A DNA stretch of 5,121 nt from Pseudomonadota bacterium. Its GTDB lineage: Bacteria > Pseudomonadota > Alphaproteobacteria > Caulobacterales > Aquidulcibacteraceae. The notes under the pieces were generated by a model, which was not told the DNA's origin, made no database searches, and saw nothing but the letters and a program-made list of their open reading frames with translations. Below, in pieces: positions 1-4,915 of this stretch. A program made the position numbers and the translations under genes. The first letter of the stretch is position 1, and every line of letters begins with the position of its first letter. Location of the stretch: positions 1-5,121 of the forward strand of contig JAEWNX010000402.1 in assembly GCA_023461135.1 (NCBI GenBank). Direction: 5' to 3'.

Positions 1-102
1 GACTTCAGCGGACAGACCGTGCCGGCCTCGCAGGCGGCGCGCGACCGCGTGGAGGCCAGGCGAACGGAAGTGGACCGCGGCTGCGCCCAATTCCGGAGCT
101 AG
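1..102 (+). CDS. 3' end of an unidentified gene (partial)
   Basis: Frame 1 is open from the first base to a TAG at 100-102 and would encode the last 33 residues of a protein that begins outside the window. The peptide starts DFSGQTVPASQAARDRVEAR and continues with an Arg/Glu-rich, probably helical end that includes one Cys. About 85-90% of its codons end in G or C, as in the clear genes here, and this is the main reason to call it coding. An overlapping minus-strand frame exists but has no recognisable protein features. I do not recognise the family and assign no function. It lies 113 bp upstream of the TerC-family gene on the same strand, so they need not share a transcript. Confidence 0.5.
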   Translation, partial: DFSGQTVPASQAARDRVEARRTEVDRGCAQFRS

Positions 103-215
103 CTTTCACATCTCGATCCTGCGGGCCATATGTCGCGCTAGGGCGGTCGCCCGCCGCTTGACCGGCGACGCGCGCTTCGCAAACAAAGGCGCAGCGCCGC
201 TGTGGGGAGCTTGCC
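103..215 (+). promoter_or_regulatory. Leader and possible promoter region of the TerC-family gene
   Basis: This is the only plus-strand gap of any size in the left half. A TTGACC at 158-163 resembles a sigma-70 -35 box, but the position 17 bp downstream (around 181-186, AAACAA) is a poor -10, so the promoter call is weak. GGGCGGTCGCCC at 141-152 can form a short 5-bp stem but lacks a following T tract, so it is not a convincing terminator for the upstream gene. Some TerC-family genes elsewhere follow a manganese-sensing yybP-ykoY riboswitch. I could not recognise that structure here, and the gap is short for it. Confidence 0.25.
204..209 (+). promoter_or_regulatory. Ribosome binding site of the TerC-family gene
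   Basis: GGGGAG lies 6 nt before the GTG at 216. It supports that non-ATG start, which also places the first membrane helix near the N-terminus as expected for the family. Confidence 0.6.
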
Positions 216-908
216 GTGGAATTCAACGTCTCGGAACTGGCGGCGCTCGCTCAAGTCATCCTTATCGACCTTGCCCTTGCCGGCGACAACGCCATCGCTG
301 TGGGCCTCGCCGCCTCCGCCTTGCCGAAAGACCAGCAGCGCCGCGCGATCATGTGGGGCATCCTGCTCGCGCTCGTTCTGCGGATTCTGTTTTCGCTGCT
401 GGTGATCGTCGGCTTCAAGAACATCCCCTACCTCATGCTCGTCGGCGGCTTCCTGCTGTTCTGGGTCGCCTGGCGCATGTGGCATGACCTGAAGGCGCAC
501 GAGCCGATCGCCGTGGGCGATCCGGTCGCGGGCGAACATCTCGCCGAAGCAGTGGCGAGCGGCGGCAAGCGGCCGACCACCTTTGGCAGAGCGCTGCTCA
601 CCATCGTCATCGCCGACGTCTCGATGTCGCTGGACAACGTCCTCGCGGTCGCCGCGGTCTCACTGCAGCATCCGATAATCATGGCGTTTGGCCTGGTGCT
701 TTCCGTCATTCTGATGGGCATTGCGGCTTCTGTGATCGCGCGCTTCATCGAGCGGTTCCGCTGGATCGCCATCATCGGCATCATCATCATTCTGTTCGCC
801 GGCGTGCGCATGGTGTGGGAAGGCGGACATCGCGACTTCCCGGAATACGTGCCCGCCATGCCGACCTACCTGGGCGGACACGCCGCGCCGGCGCCGGCGA
901 CCCCGTAG
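216..908 (+). CDS. TerC/YjbE-family integral membrane protein
   Basis: A 230-residue inner-membrane protein of the TerC family, closest in pattern to the YjbE-type branch. Relatives have been linked to manganese export and to metal supply for exported enzymes; the substrate here is inferred. Two family hallmarks are visible: GDNA at residues 23-26 within helix 1 and SLDN at 138-141 within a later helix, giving paired Asp/Asn sites in the membrane. Hydrophobic segments fall near residues 10-31, 46-67, 70-88, 127-148, 154-175 and 183-201, with a polar loop at about 90-125 between the two halves. The conserved closing stretch ILFAGVRMVWEG is at 192-203. The last 30 residues are a His/Pro/Ala-rich tail. 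The GTG start has a good ribosome binding site. The stop is 2 bp from the stop of the convergent rluB, with no room for a separate terminator. The family call is firm. Confidence 0.92.
   Translation: MEFNVSELAALAQVILIDLALAGDNAIAVGLAASALPKDQQRRAIMWGILLALVLRILFSLLVIVGFKNIPYLMLVGGFLLFWVAWRMWHDLKAHEPIAVGDPVAGEHLAEAVASGGKRPTTFGRALLTIVIADVSMSLDNVLAVAAVSLQHPIIMAFGLVLSVILMGIAASVIARFIERFRWIAIIGIIIILFAGVRMVWEGGHRDFPEYVPAMPTYLGGHAAPAPATP
886..899. repeat. GC-only palindrome at the convergent TerC/rluB junction
   Basis: CGCCGGCGCCGGCG is a perfect 14-bp palindrome made of GCCGGC units. It lies inside the last codons of the TerC-family gene, just before both convergent stops, and encodes part of the Ala/Pro tail. 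It could form a hairpin in transcripts from either side, but no T tract follows. It may equally be a by-product of GCG/CCG codons. Confidence 0.35.
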
Positions 909-910
909 CG

Positions 911-1669
911 TCACACATCCTTGCCGAGCTGCTCCTTCAGCACCTTGCGCGGAATTTCTTCGATCGCGCCCGGCGCGAGCGTGCCGAGCTGAAACGGCCC
1001 GTACGCGATGCGGATGAGCCGGTTCACCTTGAGCCCCAGCGCTTCCAGCACGCGCCGCACTTCGCGGTTCTTGCCCTCGCTCAGCGTCAGCGTGATCCAC
1101 GCATTCGCCGCCGCGCGTTCGAGCTTCGCCTCGATCGGCCCATAGCGCACGCCCTCGACCGTGACTCCATTCTTCAGCTTGTCCAACTCCTCTTGCTCCA
1201 CGCGCCCGAACGCACGCGCTCTGTAGCGGCGCAGCCAGCCGTTCGCCGGCAGCTCCAAACGCCGCGCCAGCGCGCCGTCATTGGTCAAGAGCAGCAGGCC
1301 TTCGCTGGTCAGATCGAGCCGTCCCACGGAAATTACGCGCGGCATGTCGTTGGGCAAATGTTCGAATACGGTCGCGCGTCCGCCCGGGTCGCGATGCGTC
1401 GTCACCAGACCGGAGGGCTTGTGATAGCGCCACAGCCGCGTCGGTTCGGCCGCGCCGACCGGGCGGCCGTCCACGCTCACCCGGTCCTTCGCCGTTACCT
1501 TCACCGCGGGCGTGTCGAGCACCTGGCCGTTGAGCTTGACCCGCCCTTCGGCGATCAACCGCTCGGCGTCGCGCCGCGAACAAACCCCGGCGCGCGCGAG
1601 GAACTTGGCCACGCGCTCGCCTTCTTGTGCGGGTCCTGGCGCGTTAGAAGGGGGAGAGGAAGTCGTCAT
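911..1669 (-). CDS. rluB: 23S rRNA pseudouridine synthase, RluB/RsuA family
   Basis: A 252-residue pseudouridine synthase of the RsuA/RluB/RluE/RluF family, which isomerises uridine to pseudouridine in rRNA. RluB acts on helix 80 of 23S rRNA near the peptidyl-transferase centre. An N-terminal S4 RNA-binding domain spans residues 19-66 (ERVAKFLARAGVCSRRDAER, then the RVKLNGQ turn). The catalytic domain follows, with GRLDLTSEGLLLLTNDG at 116-132; Asp119 is the expected catalytic aspartate. EGKNREVRR at 198-206 and the LIRIAYGPFQLG stretch at 218-229 are typical of the RluB branch. The length is normal. The start is uncertain: the ATG at 1669 has no clear ribosome binding site, and its first 19 codons have weak GC bias. 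A GTG at codon 20 (position 1612) is preceded by AGAAGG at 7 nt and would begin exactly at the S4 domain, giving 233 residues. RluB is favoured over RsuA/RluE by motif style. Confidence 0.93.
   Translation of the reverse strand: MTTSSPPSNAPGPAQEGERVAKFLARAGVCSRRDAERLIAEGRVKLNGQVLDTPAVKVTAKDRVSVDGRPVGAAEPTRLWRYHKPSGLVTTHRDPGGRATVFEHLPNDMPRVISVGRLDLTSEGLLLLTNDGALARRLELPANGWLRRYRARAFGRVEQEELDKLKNGVTVEGVRYGPIEAKLERAAANAWITLTLSEGKNREVRRVLEALGLKVNRLIRIAYGPFQLGTLAPGAIEEIPRKVLKEQLGKDV
1620..1625 (-). promoter_or_regulatory. Possible internal ribosome binding site for a shorter RluB
   Basis: On the minus strand AGAAGG stands 7 nt before a GTG at 1612, which is codon 20 of the longer rluB reading frame. 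If this is the true start, rluB and the divergent ABM gene are separated by 55 bp instead of sharing a CATG. Confidence 0.35.
1647..1660 (+). promoter_or_regulatory. Purine-rich ribosome binding site of the ABM-domain gene
   Basis: The all-purine run GAAGGGGGAGAGGA ends 7 nt before the ATG at 1668 and contains GGGGAGAGG. It is the strongest Shine-Dalgarno-like element in the window and selects 1668 over the in-frame upstream ATG at 1512. Confidence 0.7.
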
Positions 1670-1988
1670 GTTCGCCGTGATCTATCGCTGGCAGGTCGTA
1701 CCAGGGCTCGAAGCGCAATTCGAGACGGGCTGGAAGCGCGGCACTGAACGCATCGCCGCAGAATTCGGCGGCTGGGGCTCGCGCCTGCACAAAGGCGACG
1801 GCCAGACCTATTTCGCCTACGCCCAATGGCCCGACCGCGCCGCGTGGGAGAGAGCCCTCGAAACCCGCATGCGCCATTCGGACGATGAGGCGCGGGCCAT
1901 GTACCGCGAGGCAATCGTAGAAGGCACGTTCGAGACGGTGTTCGCAGGCGAAGTCGTGTCCGATCTGCTGGAGCAGCGCCGCGCATGA
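1668..1988 (+). CDS. Small ABM-fold (antibiotic biosynthesis monooxygenase-like) protein
   Basis: A 106-residue protein resembling the ABM superfamily, small ferredoxin-like alpha+beta proteins that usually dimerise into a barrel. Visible features are a first strand, MFAVIYRWQVVPG (1-13); an amphipathic helix (about 14-33); GSRLHKG (37-43); and YAQWPDRAAWERA (51-63), the strand-then-helix pattern common to many ABM proteins. The remainder is helix plus a final strand, VFAGEVVSDLL (91-101). Members range from cofactor-free quinone-forming monooxygenases to heme-degrading enzymes and proteins with no known activity. Nothing here fixes a substrate, and the family name does not imply antibiotic synthesis. 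The ATG at 1668 has a strong purine-rich ribosome binding site; the longer frame from 1512 runs antisense through rluB and is not credible. It overlaps tadA by ATGA, suggesting translational coupling. Confidence 0.8.
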   Translation: MFAVIYRWQVVPGLEAQFETGWKRGTERIAAEFGGWGSRLHKGDGQTYFAYAQWPDRAAWERALETRMRHSDDEARAMYREAIVEGTFETVFAGEVVSDLLEQRRA

Positions 1989-2437
1989 GCGACGAAGCCC
2001 ATATGGCCCGCGCGCTCGCATTCGCCGCCGCGGCCGGCGAAGCCGGTGAAGCGCCGATCGGTTGCGTGATCGTCGATGATGCGGGCGCGATCATCGCCGA
2101 AGGCGCCAACGCGCCAATCGCGTCGCACGACCCAACGGCACACGCCGAAATCGTCGCCCTGCGCAAGGCCGCCGCCGCTTTGCAGAACTATCGGCTGAAA
2201 CCGAACCTCACGCTCTACGTCACGCTCGAACCGTGCGCCATGTGCGCCGGCGCCATCAGTCACGCGCGCGTTGCGCGCCTCGTCTATGGCGCGAGCGATT
2301 CCAAGGGCGGCGGCGTGGAACACGGAGCGCGCGTATTCGATCAGCCGACGTGTCATTGGAAGCCTGCGATAGAATCCGGGATCAACGCGGAGGAGAGCGC
2401 GACACTGCTTCGCGATTTCTTCAGGGCGCGCCGGTAG
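1985..2437 (+). CDS. tadA: tRNA-specific adenosine deaminase TadA
   Basis: A 150-residue zinc-dependent deaminase that converts adenosine 34 to inosine in the tRNA-Arg(ACG) anticodon, letting that tRNA read CGU, CGC and CGA; it is usually essential in bacteria. The catalytic motif HAE is at residues 53-55, with His53 as a zinc ligand and Glu55 as the proton shuttle. PCAMC at 83-87 supplies zinc ligands Cys84 and Cys87. The family sequences DPTAHAEI (49-56), NYRL (68-71), LYVTLEPCAMCAGA (77-90) and HARVARLVYGASDSKGG (93-109) mark TadA rather than guanine or cytosine deaminases. Asn42 matches the conserved residue that contacts the base. The length is normal and the domain complete. The ATG overlaps the stop of the ABM gene (ATGA), with a GGAG 11 nt upstream. 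The MaoC gene starts 9 bp after its stop. In many alphaproteobacteria tadA lies beside an RluB/RsuA gene; here the small ABM gene sits between them. Confidence 0.96.
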   Translation: MSDEAHMARALAFAAAAGEAGEAPIGCVIVDDAGAIIAEGANAPIASHDPTAHAEIVALRKAAAALQNYRLKPNLTLYVTLEPCAMCAGAISHARVARLVYGASDSKGGGVEHGARVFDQPTCHWKPAIESGINAEESATLLRDFFRARR

Positions 2438-2446
2438 GGTTCGGTC

Positions 2447-2896
2447 ATGACTCTCCCCGAAACCCAGACGCTCTATTTCGAAGATCTCTCCGTCGGCATG
2501 CGCGAGAGCTACTCGAAGCAGGTGAAGTCCTCGGATGTCGTTGGCTTCGCGGAGATCAGCGGCGATCGCAATCCGATCCACCTCTCCGAACACTTCGCGG
2601 CGAAGACGCCGTTCGGCGGCCGCATTGCGCACGGCCTCTACACGGCCAGCCTCATCTCGGCGGTGATCGGCACGCGTTTGCCCGGGCCGGGCGCAATTTA
2701 CATATCGCAAACACTTCGCTTCCTGGCCCCCGTCCGCATTGGCGATACGGTCGAAGCCAGCGTTGAAATCGTTGAACTCAGCGAGAAGGGCAGACGCGGA
2801 AAACTGAAGTGCGAATGCCGCGTGGGCGAAACCGTCGTGCTTGAGGGAGAGGCGGAAGTGAAAGTGCCGGCGCGTCCGGGAATACCACATCCTTAA
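2447..2896 (+). CDS. MaoC-family (R)-specific enoyl-CoA hydratase
   Basis: A 149-residue single-hotdog protein of the MaoC/PhaJ type, expected to hydrate trans-2-enoyl-CoA to (R)-3-hydroxyacyl-CoA in the cytoplasm. The hydratase motif is seen as SGDRNPIHLS at residues 38-47: Asp40 and His45 have the five-residue spacing of the catalytic Asp/His pair in PhaJ. It is followed by FGGRIAHGLYTASLIS (56-71), the central hotdog helix. QTLRFLAPVRIGDTV (88-102) is the typical second strand block. Single-domain length fits PhaJ-like enzymes rather than the larger two-domain hydratases. Such enzymes can feed polyhydroxyalkanoate synthesis from beta-oxidation, but no PHA gene is visible here, so that role is only possible. 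The ATG at 2447 lies 9 bp after the tadA stop, with TAGGG overlapping that stop as a weak ribosome binding site. Confidence 0.9.
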   Translation: MTLPETQTLYFEDLSVGMRESYSKQVKSSDVVGFAEISGDRNPIHLSEHFAAKTPFGGRIAHGLYTASLISAVIGTRLPGPGAIYISQTLRFLAPVRIGDTVEASVEIVELSEKGRRGKLKCECRVGETVVLEGEAEVKVPARPGIPHP

Positions 2897-2903
2897 CCGT
2901 TTC

Positions 2904-2913
2904 AGCATATGCT
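2904..2913. promoter_or_regulatory. AGCATATGCT palindrome before the response regulator
   Basis: A perfect 10-bp palindrome fills much of the 23-bp gap between the MaoC stop and the regulator ATG. It sits where a ribosome binding site would be expected and no good Shine-Dalgarno is present, so it could affect translation or bind a dimeric regulator. A 10-bp palindrome is common by chance. Confidence 0.2.
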
Positions 2914-2919
2914 TGACGT

Positions 2920-3498
2920 ATGGCAACGGGCGTGGACCCAAAGCGCTGGATCAACCTTGAGCGCGTGAGCGTGATGCTGCTTGAGCAGAGCGATCACGGC
3001 CGCAAGATCGCGTCTCAGATTCTGCGCGGTTTCGGCATTCGCGATGTCCACGCCTGCCGGTCGATGGACGAAGCGCGGTCGCTGACCAATTCCGTGCAGC
3101 TCGATCTCATCATCGCCGACCCCGGCGCGCTGGGCGGGCAGGGTATGGACTTCCTGCGCGGGTTGCGCCGCTCCGAGAAAAACTCCAATCGCTTCGTGCC
3201 GATCATCCTTGTATCGGGTCACTCGACCAATGCGGCTGTGATGCTGTCGCGCGATGCGGGCGCCAACTTTTTCGTCGCCAAGCCCTTCACGCCGAAGGTT
3301 CTACTCGAGCGCATCATGTTCATCGCACGCGACAAGCGACCGTATGTGGATGCCGGAAAATATGTTGGTCCGGACCGCCGCTGGAAAGGCGATGGACCTC
3401 CAGACGGTACGCCAGGGCGCCGCGGCGGCGATATGAACTCCGAAATCGACGAAGTGAGTGAGAATTCGGACAACCTTAACCCTGCGCTCCATAAGTGA
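2920..3498 (+). CDS. Single-domain response regulator with GPDRR C-terminal tail
   Basis: A 192-residue protein with one receiver domain (residues 16-137) and a tail, but no DNA-binding or enzymatic output domain. The likely phosphoacceptor is Asp67 (DLIIADPGALGG), with Ser99 (LVSGH) and Lys121 (FVAKPFTP) in the usual switch positions and Phe118 at the aromatic switch. The acidic pair that normally binds magnesium appears as Glu22-Gln23 (VMLLEQSDHGRK), an unusual substitution. The tail carries YVGPDRRWKGDGPP (148-161) and a second GRRGGD, a pattern I recall from alphaproteobacterial single-domain regulators. The N-terminal VDPKRWINLERVSV also fits those proteins and supports the ATG at 2920 despite a poor ribosome binding site. 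The function is probably phosphotransfer or protein-protein signalling, perhaps linked to chemotaxis or cell cycle, but the partner kinase is not here. Its stop overlaps the next gene. Confidence 0.85.
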   Translation: MATGVDPKRWINLERVSVMLLEQSDHGRKIASQILRGFGIRDVHACRSMDEARSLTNSVQLDLIIADPGALGGQGMDFLRGLRRSEKNSNRFVPIILVSGHSTNAAVMLSRDAGANFFVAKPFTPKVLLERIMFIARDKRPYVDAGKYVGPDRRWKGDGPPDGTPGRRGGDMNSEIDEVSENSDNLNPALHK

Positions 3499-3986
3499 TG
3501 CTGATGACTGTGGTGCGCACCTTCCGTCCTGAAAACCGCCTGGCCAAAGCCGTCGATCGTCCCGGAGGCGTCACCGTAGCGGACGCCATACACCGCGCTA
3601 CCGAACAACTCGAAGCGGTGCGCGCCGAATGCATGAGCGCGCTCGATCAGAAGATCGCCTCGATCGAGGCGCTCACTGCAAGCAACGCGTTCTCCTCGAG
3701 CGGCAATGACATTCGCCGCGTCTACGATCTCGCCAATGAGATTCTGAACGAAGCTGGCGTGTTCGCGCTGGTGGAATTGAGCGAAGCCGGGCGCAGCTTG
3801 TGCGACCTGACAGGCGGCGCGCGTAAGGACGCCGCGCTCGATGTGCGCGCCATCCGCGTGCACGTCGCGGCGATGAAATCGCTGCGCCGCCCTGAAGTGC
3901 ATGGTGACGCCGCCACGCGCGCGGCAGTGCTCGACGGCCTTCGGCAAGTCACCGCCAAGGTCTCCGCGAAGGCCGCCGAAGGCTAG
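3498..3986 (+). CDS. CheE/HPt-like helical protein paired with the response regulator
   Basis: An all-helical protein of about 162 residues with no enzyme motif. Conserved-looking blocks are RPGGVTVADAIHRATEQLEA (residues 21-40), DIRRVYDLANEILNEAGVFA (71-90) continuing into LVELSEAGRSLCDL (91-104), and VHVAAMKSLRRPE (121-133). The middle block resembles the phosphotransfer (HPt) helix: LANEILNEAGVFALVEL (78-94) lines up with the generic AAHTLKGSAGTFGLPEL pattern, but Asn80 takes the place of the phospho-accepting His. I recall similar proteins after single-domain response regulators in Caulobacter relatives, including the cheYIII-cheE order; the CheE likeness is from memory. The ATG at 3498 overlaps the regulator stop (TGATG), implying coupling. 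A GTG at 3495 and an ATG at 3504 are also possible starts. Its TAG overlaps the convergent ribF stop. It is likely an adaptor or phosphorelay modulator. Confidence 0.7.
   Translation: MLMTVVRTFRPENRLAKAVDRPGGVTVADAIHRATEQLEAVRAECMSALDQKIASIEALTASNAFSSSGNDIRRVYDLANEILNEAGVFALVELSEAGRSLCDLTGGARKDAALDVRAIRVHVAAMKSLRRPEVHGDAATRAAVLDGLRQVTAKVSAKAAEG
3656..3671. repeat. 16-bp perfect palindrome inside the CheE/HPt-like gene
   Basis: CGCCTCGATCGAGGCG is a perfect inverted repeat centred on CGATCG, encoding part of the IASIEA stretch. Its codons are ordinary for this gene, so it may simply reflect coding sequence with many TCG/GAG/GCG codons. Confidence 0.35.
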
Positions 3987-4915
3987 CTCCGCGCCAGCGC
4001 GCTGCGCGCGTCGATCACGTCTTGCCGCATTTGAGTTTTCATCGCTTCGACAGTGTCGAATCTAGCCTCGTCGCGCAGAAACGCGATTAGCTCGACCTCG
4101 ATGTGTTCCCCGTAGAGATCGCCGCTGAAATCGAACAGGTGCGCCTCGAGCAGAGGTTCGGGCAAGGCGCCGACGGTCGGGTTGACGCCAACGCTCGCCG
4201 CGCCGGGGAGAAGCACGCCATCGCCCAGGTCCACACGCACCGCGTAGATGCCGAGCCGCGGACGGACGTAGTCGCCGAGCGCGAGATTGGCCGTGGGAAA
4301 ACCAAACTCGCTTCCGCGCGCGAAACCCCGCAGCACTTCGCCTTCGATGGCCCACGGACGGCCGAGCATGGCCGCCGCTTTGTCCACGGCGCCTGCGGCG
4401 ATGGCCTCGCGAATGCCGCTCGATGAAATTTTCTCGGCGCCGTCGCTGATCGGTTCGACCGCTTGCACGCTGAAGCCAAGTTCATCACCAAGCCTTGCAA
4501 GGCTTGCGACGTCGCCCATGCGGCCCTTACCGAAGCGGAAATCGGCGCCGACGCTGACGTGCGCCGCGCCCAGCAGATCGCGCAGCACGCGCTCAGCGAA
4601 TTCCCGGTCGGTCGATTGAGCGAGCGCTTCGTCGAAGCCGATCTCGAACACTTCCCGCACCCCCGCATCGCCGAGCGCGCGTGCGCGCTGCCGCGCCGTC
4701 TGTAAGCGGAAGGGCGGGAGGTCAGGTTGAAAGAACCGTCGCGGATGGGGCTCGAACAAGGCCGCGCCGAGGGCGGCGCCGCGCGTGTCCGCAACCGCAC
4801 GCGCGGACGCGATCACGGCCTGATGGCCCAGATGCACGCCGTCGAAATTGCCGAGCGCGATCGCCGCGCCACGCGCATCCTCCGGCACGCTCTTCTTTGG
4901 GCCCAACGCTTCCAT
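3983..4915 (-). CDS. ribF: Bifunctional riboflavin kinase / FAD synthetase
   Basis: A 310-residue two-domain enzyme that phosphorylates riboflavin to FMN and adenylates FMN to FAD, the last steps of flavin cofactor synthesis in the cytoplasm. The N-terminal nucleotidyltransferase domain shows GNFDGVHLGHQ (22-32), FEPHP (54-58), GADFRFGKGR (123-132) and the ISSSGIRE block (163-170). The C-terminal flavokinase domain shows GFARGSEFGFPTANL (197-211) with the PTAN metal and nucleotide site at 207-210, GVNPTVG (243-249), and LLEAHLFDFSGDLYG (255-269), where Glu257 is the likely catalytic base. The ATG at 4915 is preferred because it gives the usual family length, and the upstream in-frame codons have weak GC bias. 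A GTG at 5005 would add 30 basic residues. The stop overlaps that of the convergent CheE/HPt-like gene within CTAG. Confidence 0.95.
   Translation of the reverse strand: MEALGPKKSVPEDARGAAIALGNFDGVHLGHQAVIASARAVADTRGAALGAALFEPHPRRFFQPDLPPFRLQTARQRARALGDAGVREVFEIGFDEALAQSTDREFAERVLRDLLGAAHVSVGADFRFGKGRMGDVASLARLGDELGFSVQAVEPISDGAEKISSSGIREAIAAGAVDKAAAMLGRPWAIEGEVLRGFARGSEFGFPTANLALGDYVRPRLGIYAVRVDLGDGVLLPGAASVGVNPTVGALPEPLLEAHLFDFSGDLYGEHIEVELIAFLRDEARFDTVEAMKTQMRQDVIDARSALARS
4489..4506. repeat. 18-bp perfect palindrome inside ribF
   Basis: CAAGCCTTGCAAGGCTTG reads identically on both strands with no spacer. It lies within the nucleotidyltransferase domain of ribF and encodes the SLARL stretch near residues 138-142, in codons such as CTT, GCA and AGG that are uncommon in the rest of this GC-rich gene. 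Under equal base use, a perfect 18-mer palindrome is expected roughly 0.02 times in a window of this size. Confidence 0.6.

Noticed and set aside
141..152. GGGCGGTCGCCC as an intrinsic terminator of the upstream gene
   Set aside because: The stem is only 5 bp with a 2-nt loop and no T tract follows.
103..215. A yybP-ykoY manganese riboswitch ahead of the TerC-family gene
   Set aside because: The gap is short and I could not find the paired helices or conserved loops; TerC genes often lack it.
138..539. A minus-strand open frame across the start of the TerC-family gene
   Set aside because: Its composition is rich in Asp, Gln and Arg without motifs, and it mirrors TerC codons; there is no ribosome binding site or neighbour support.
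815..1747. A 310-residue plus-strand open frame antisense to rluB
   Set aside because: It overlaps the whole of rluB, whose motifs are unmistakable, and its translation is Arg-rich with no domain signal.
1668..1988. Antibiotic biosynthesis cluster suggested by the ABM family name
   Set aside because: The family name is historical, most members are unrelated to antibiotics, and no biosynthetic genes are nearby.
1817..2941. A 374-residue minus-strand open frame antisense to ABM, tadA and MaoC
   Set aside because: It runs opposite three well-supported genes, has no recognisable domain, and is Arg/Ala/His-rich as expected for an antisense shadow in GC-rich DNA.
3219..3947. A 242-residue minus-strand open frame opposite the response regulator and CheE-like genes
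   Set aside because: It is antisense to two coherent genes and carries no family motif.
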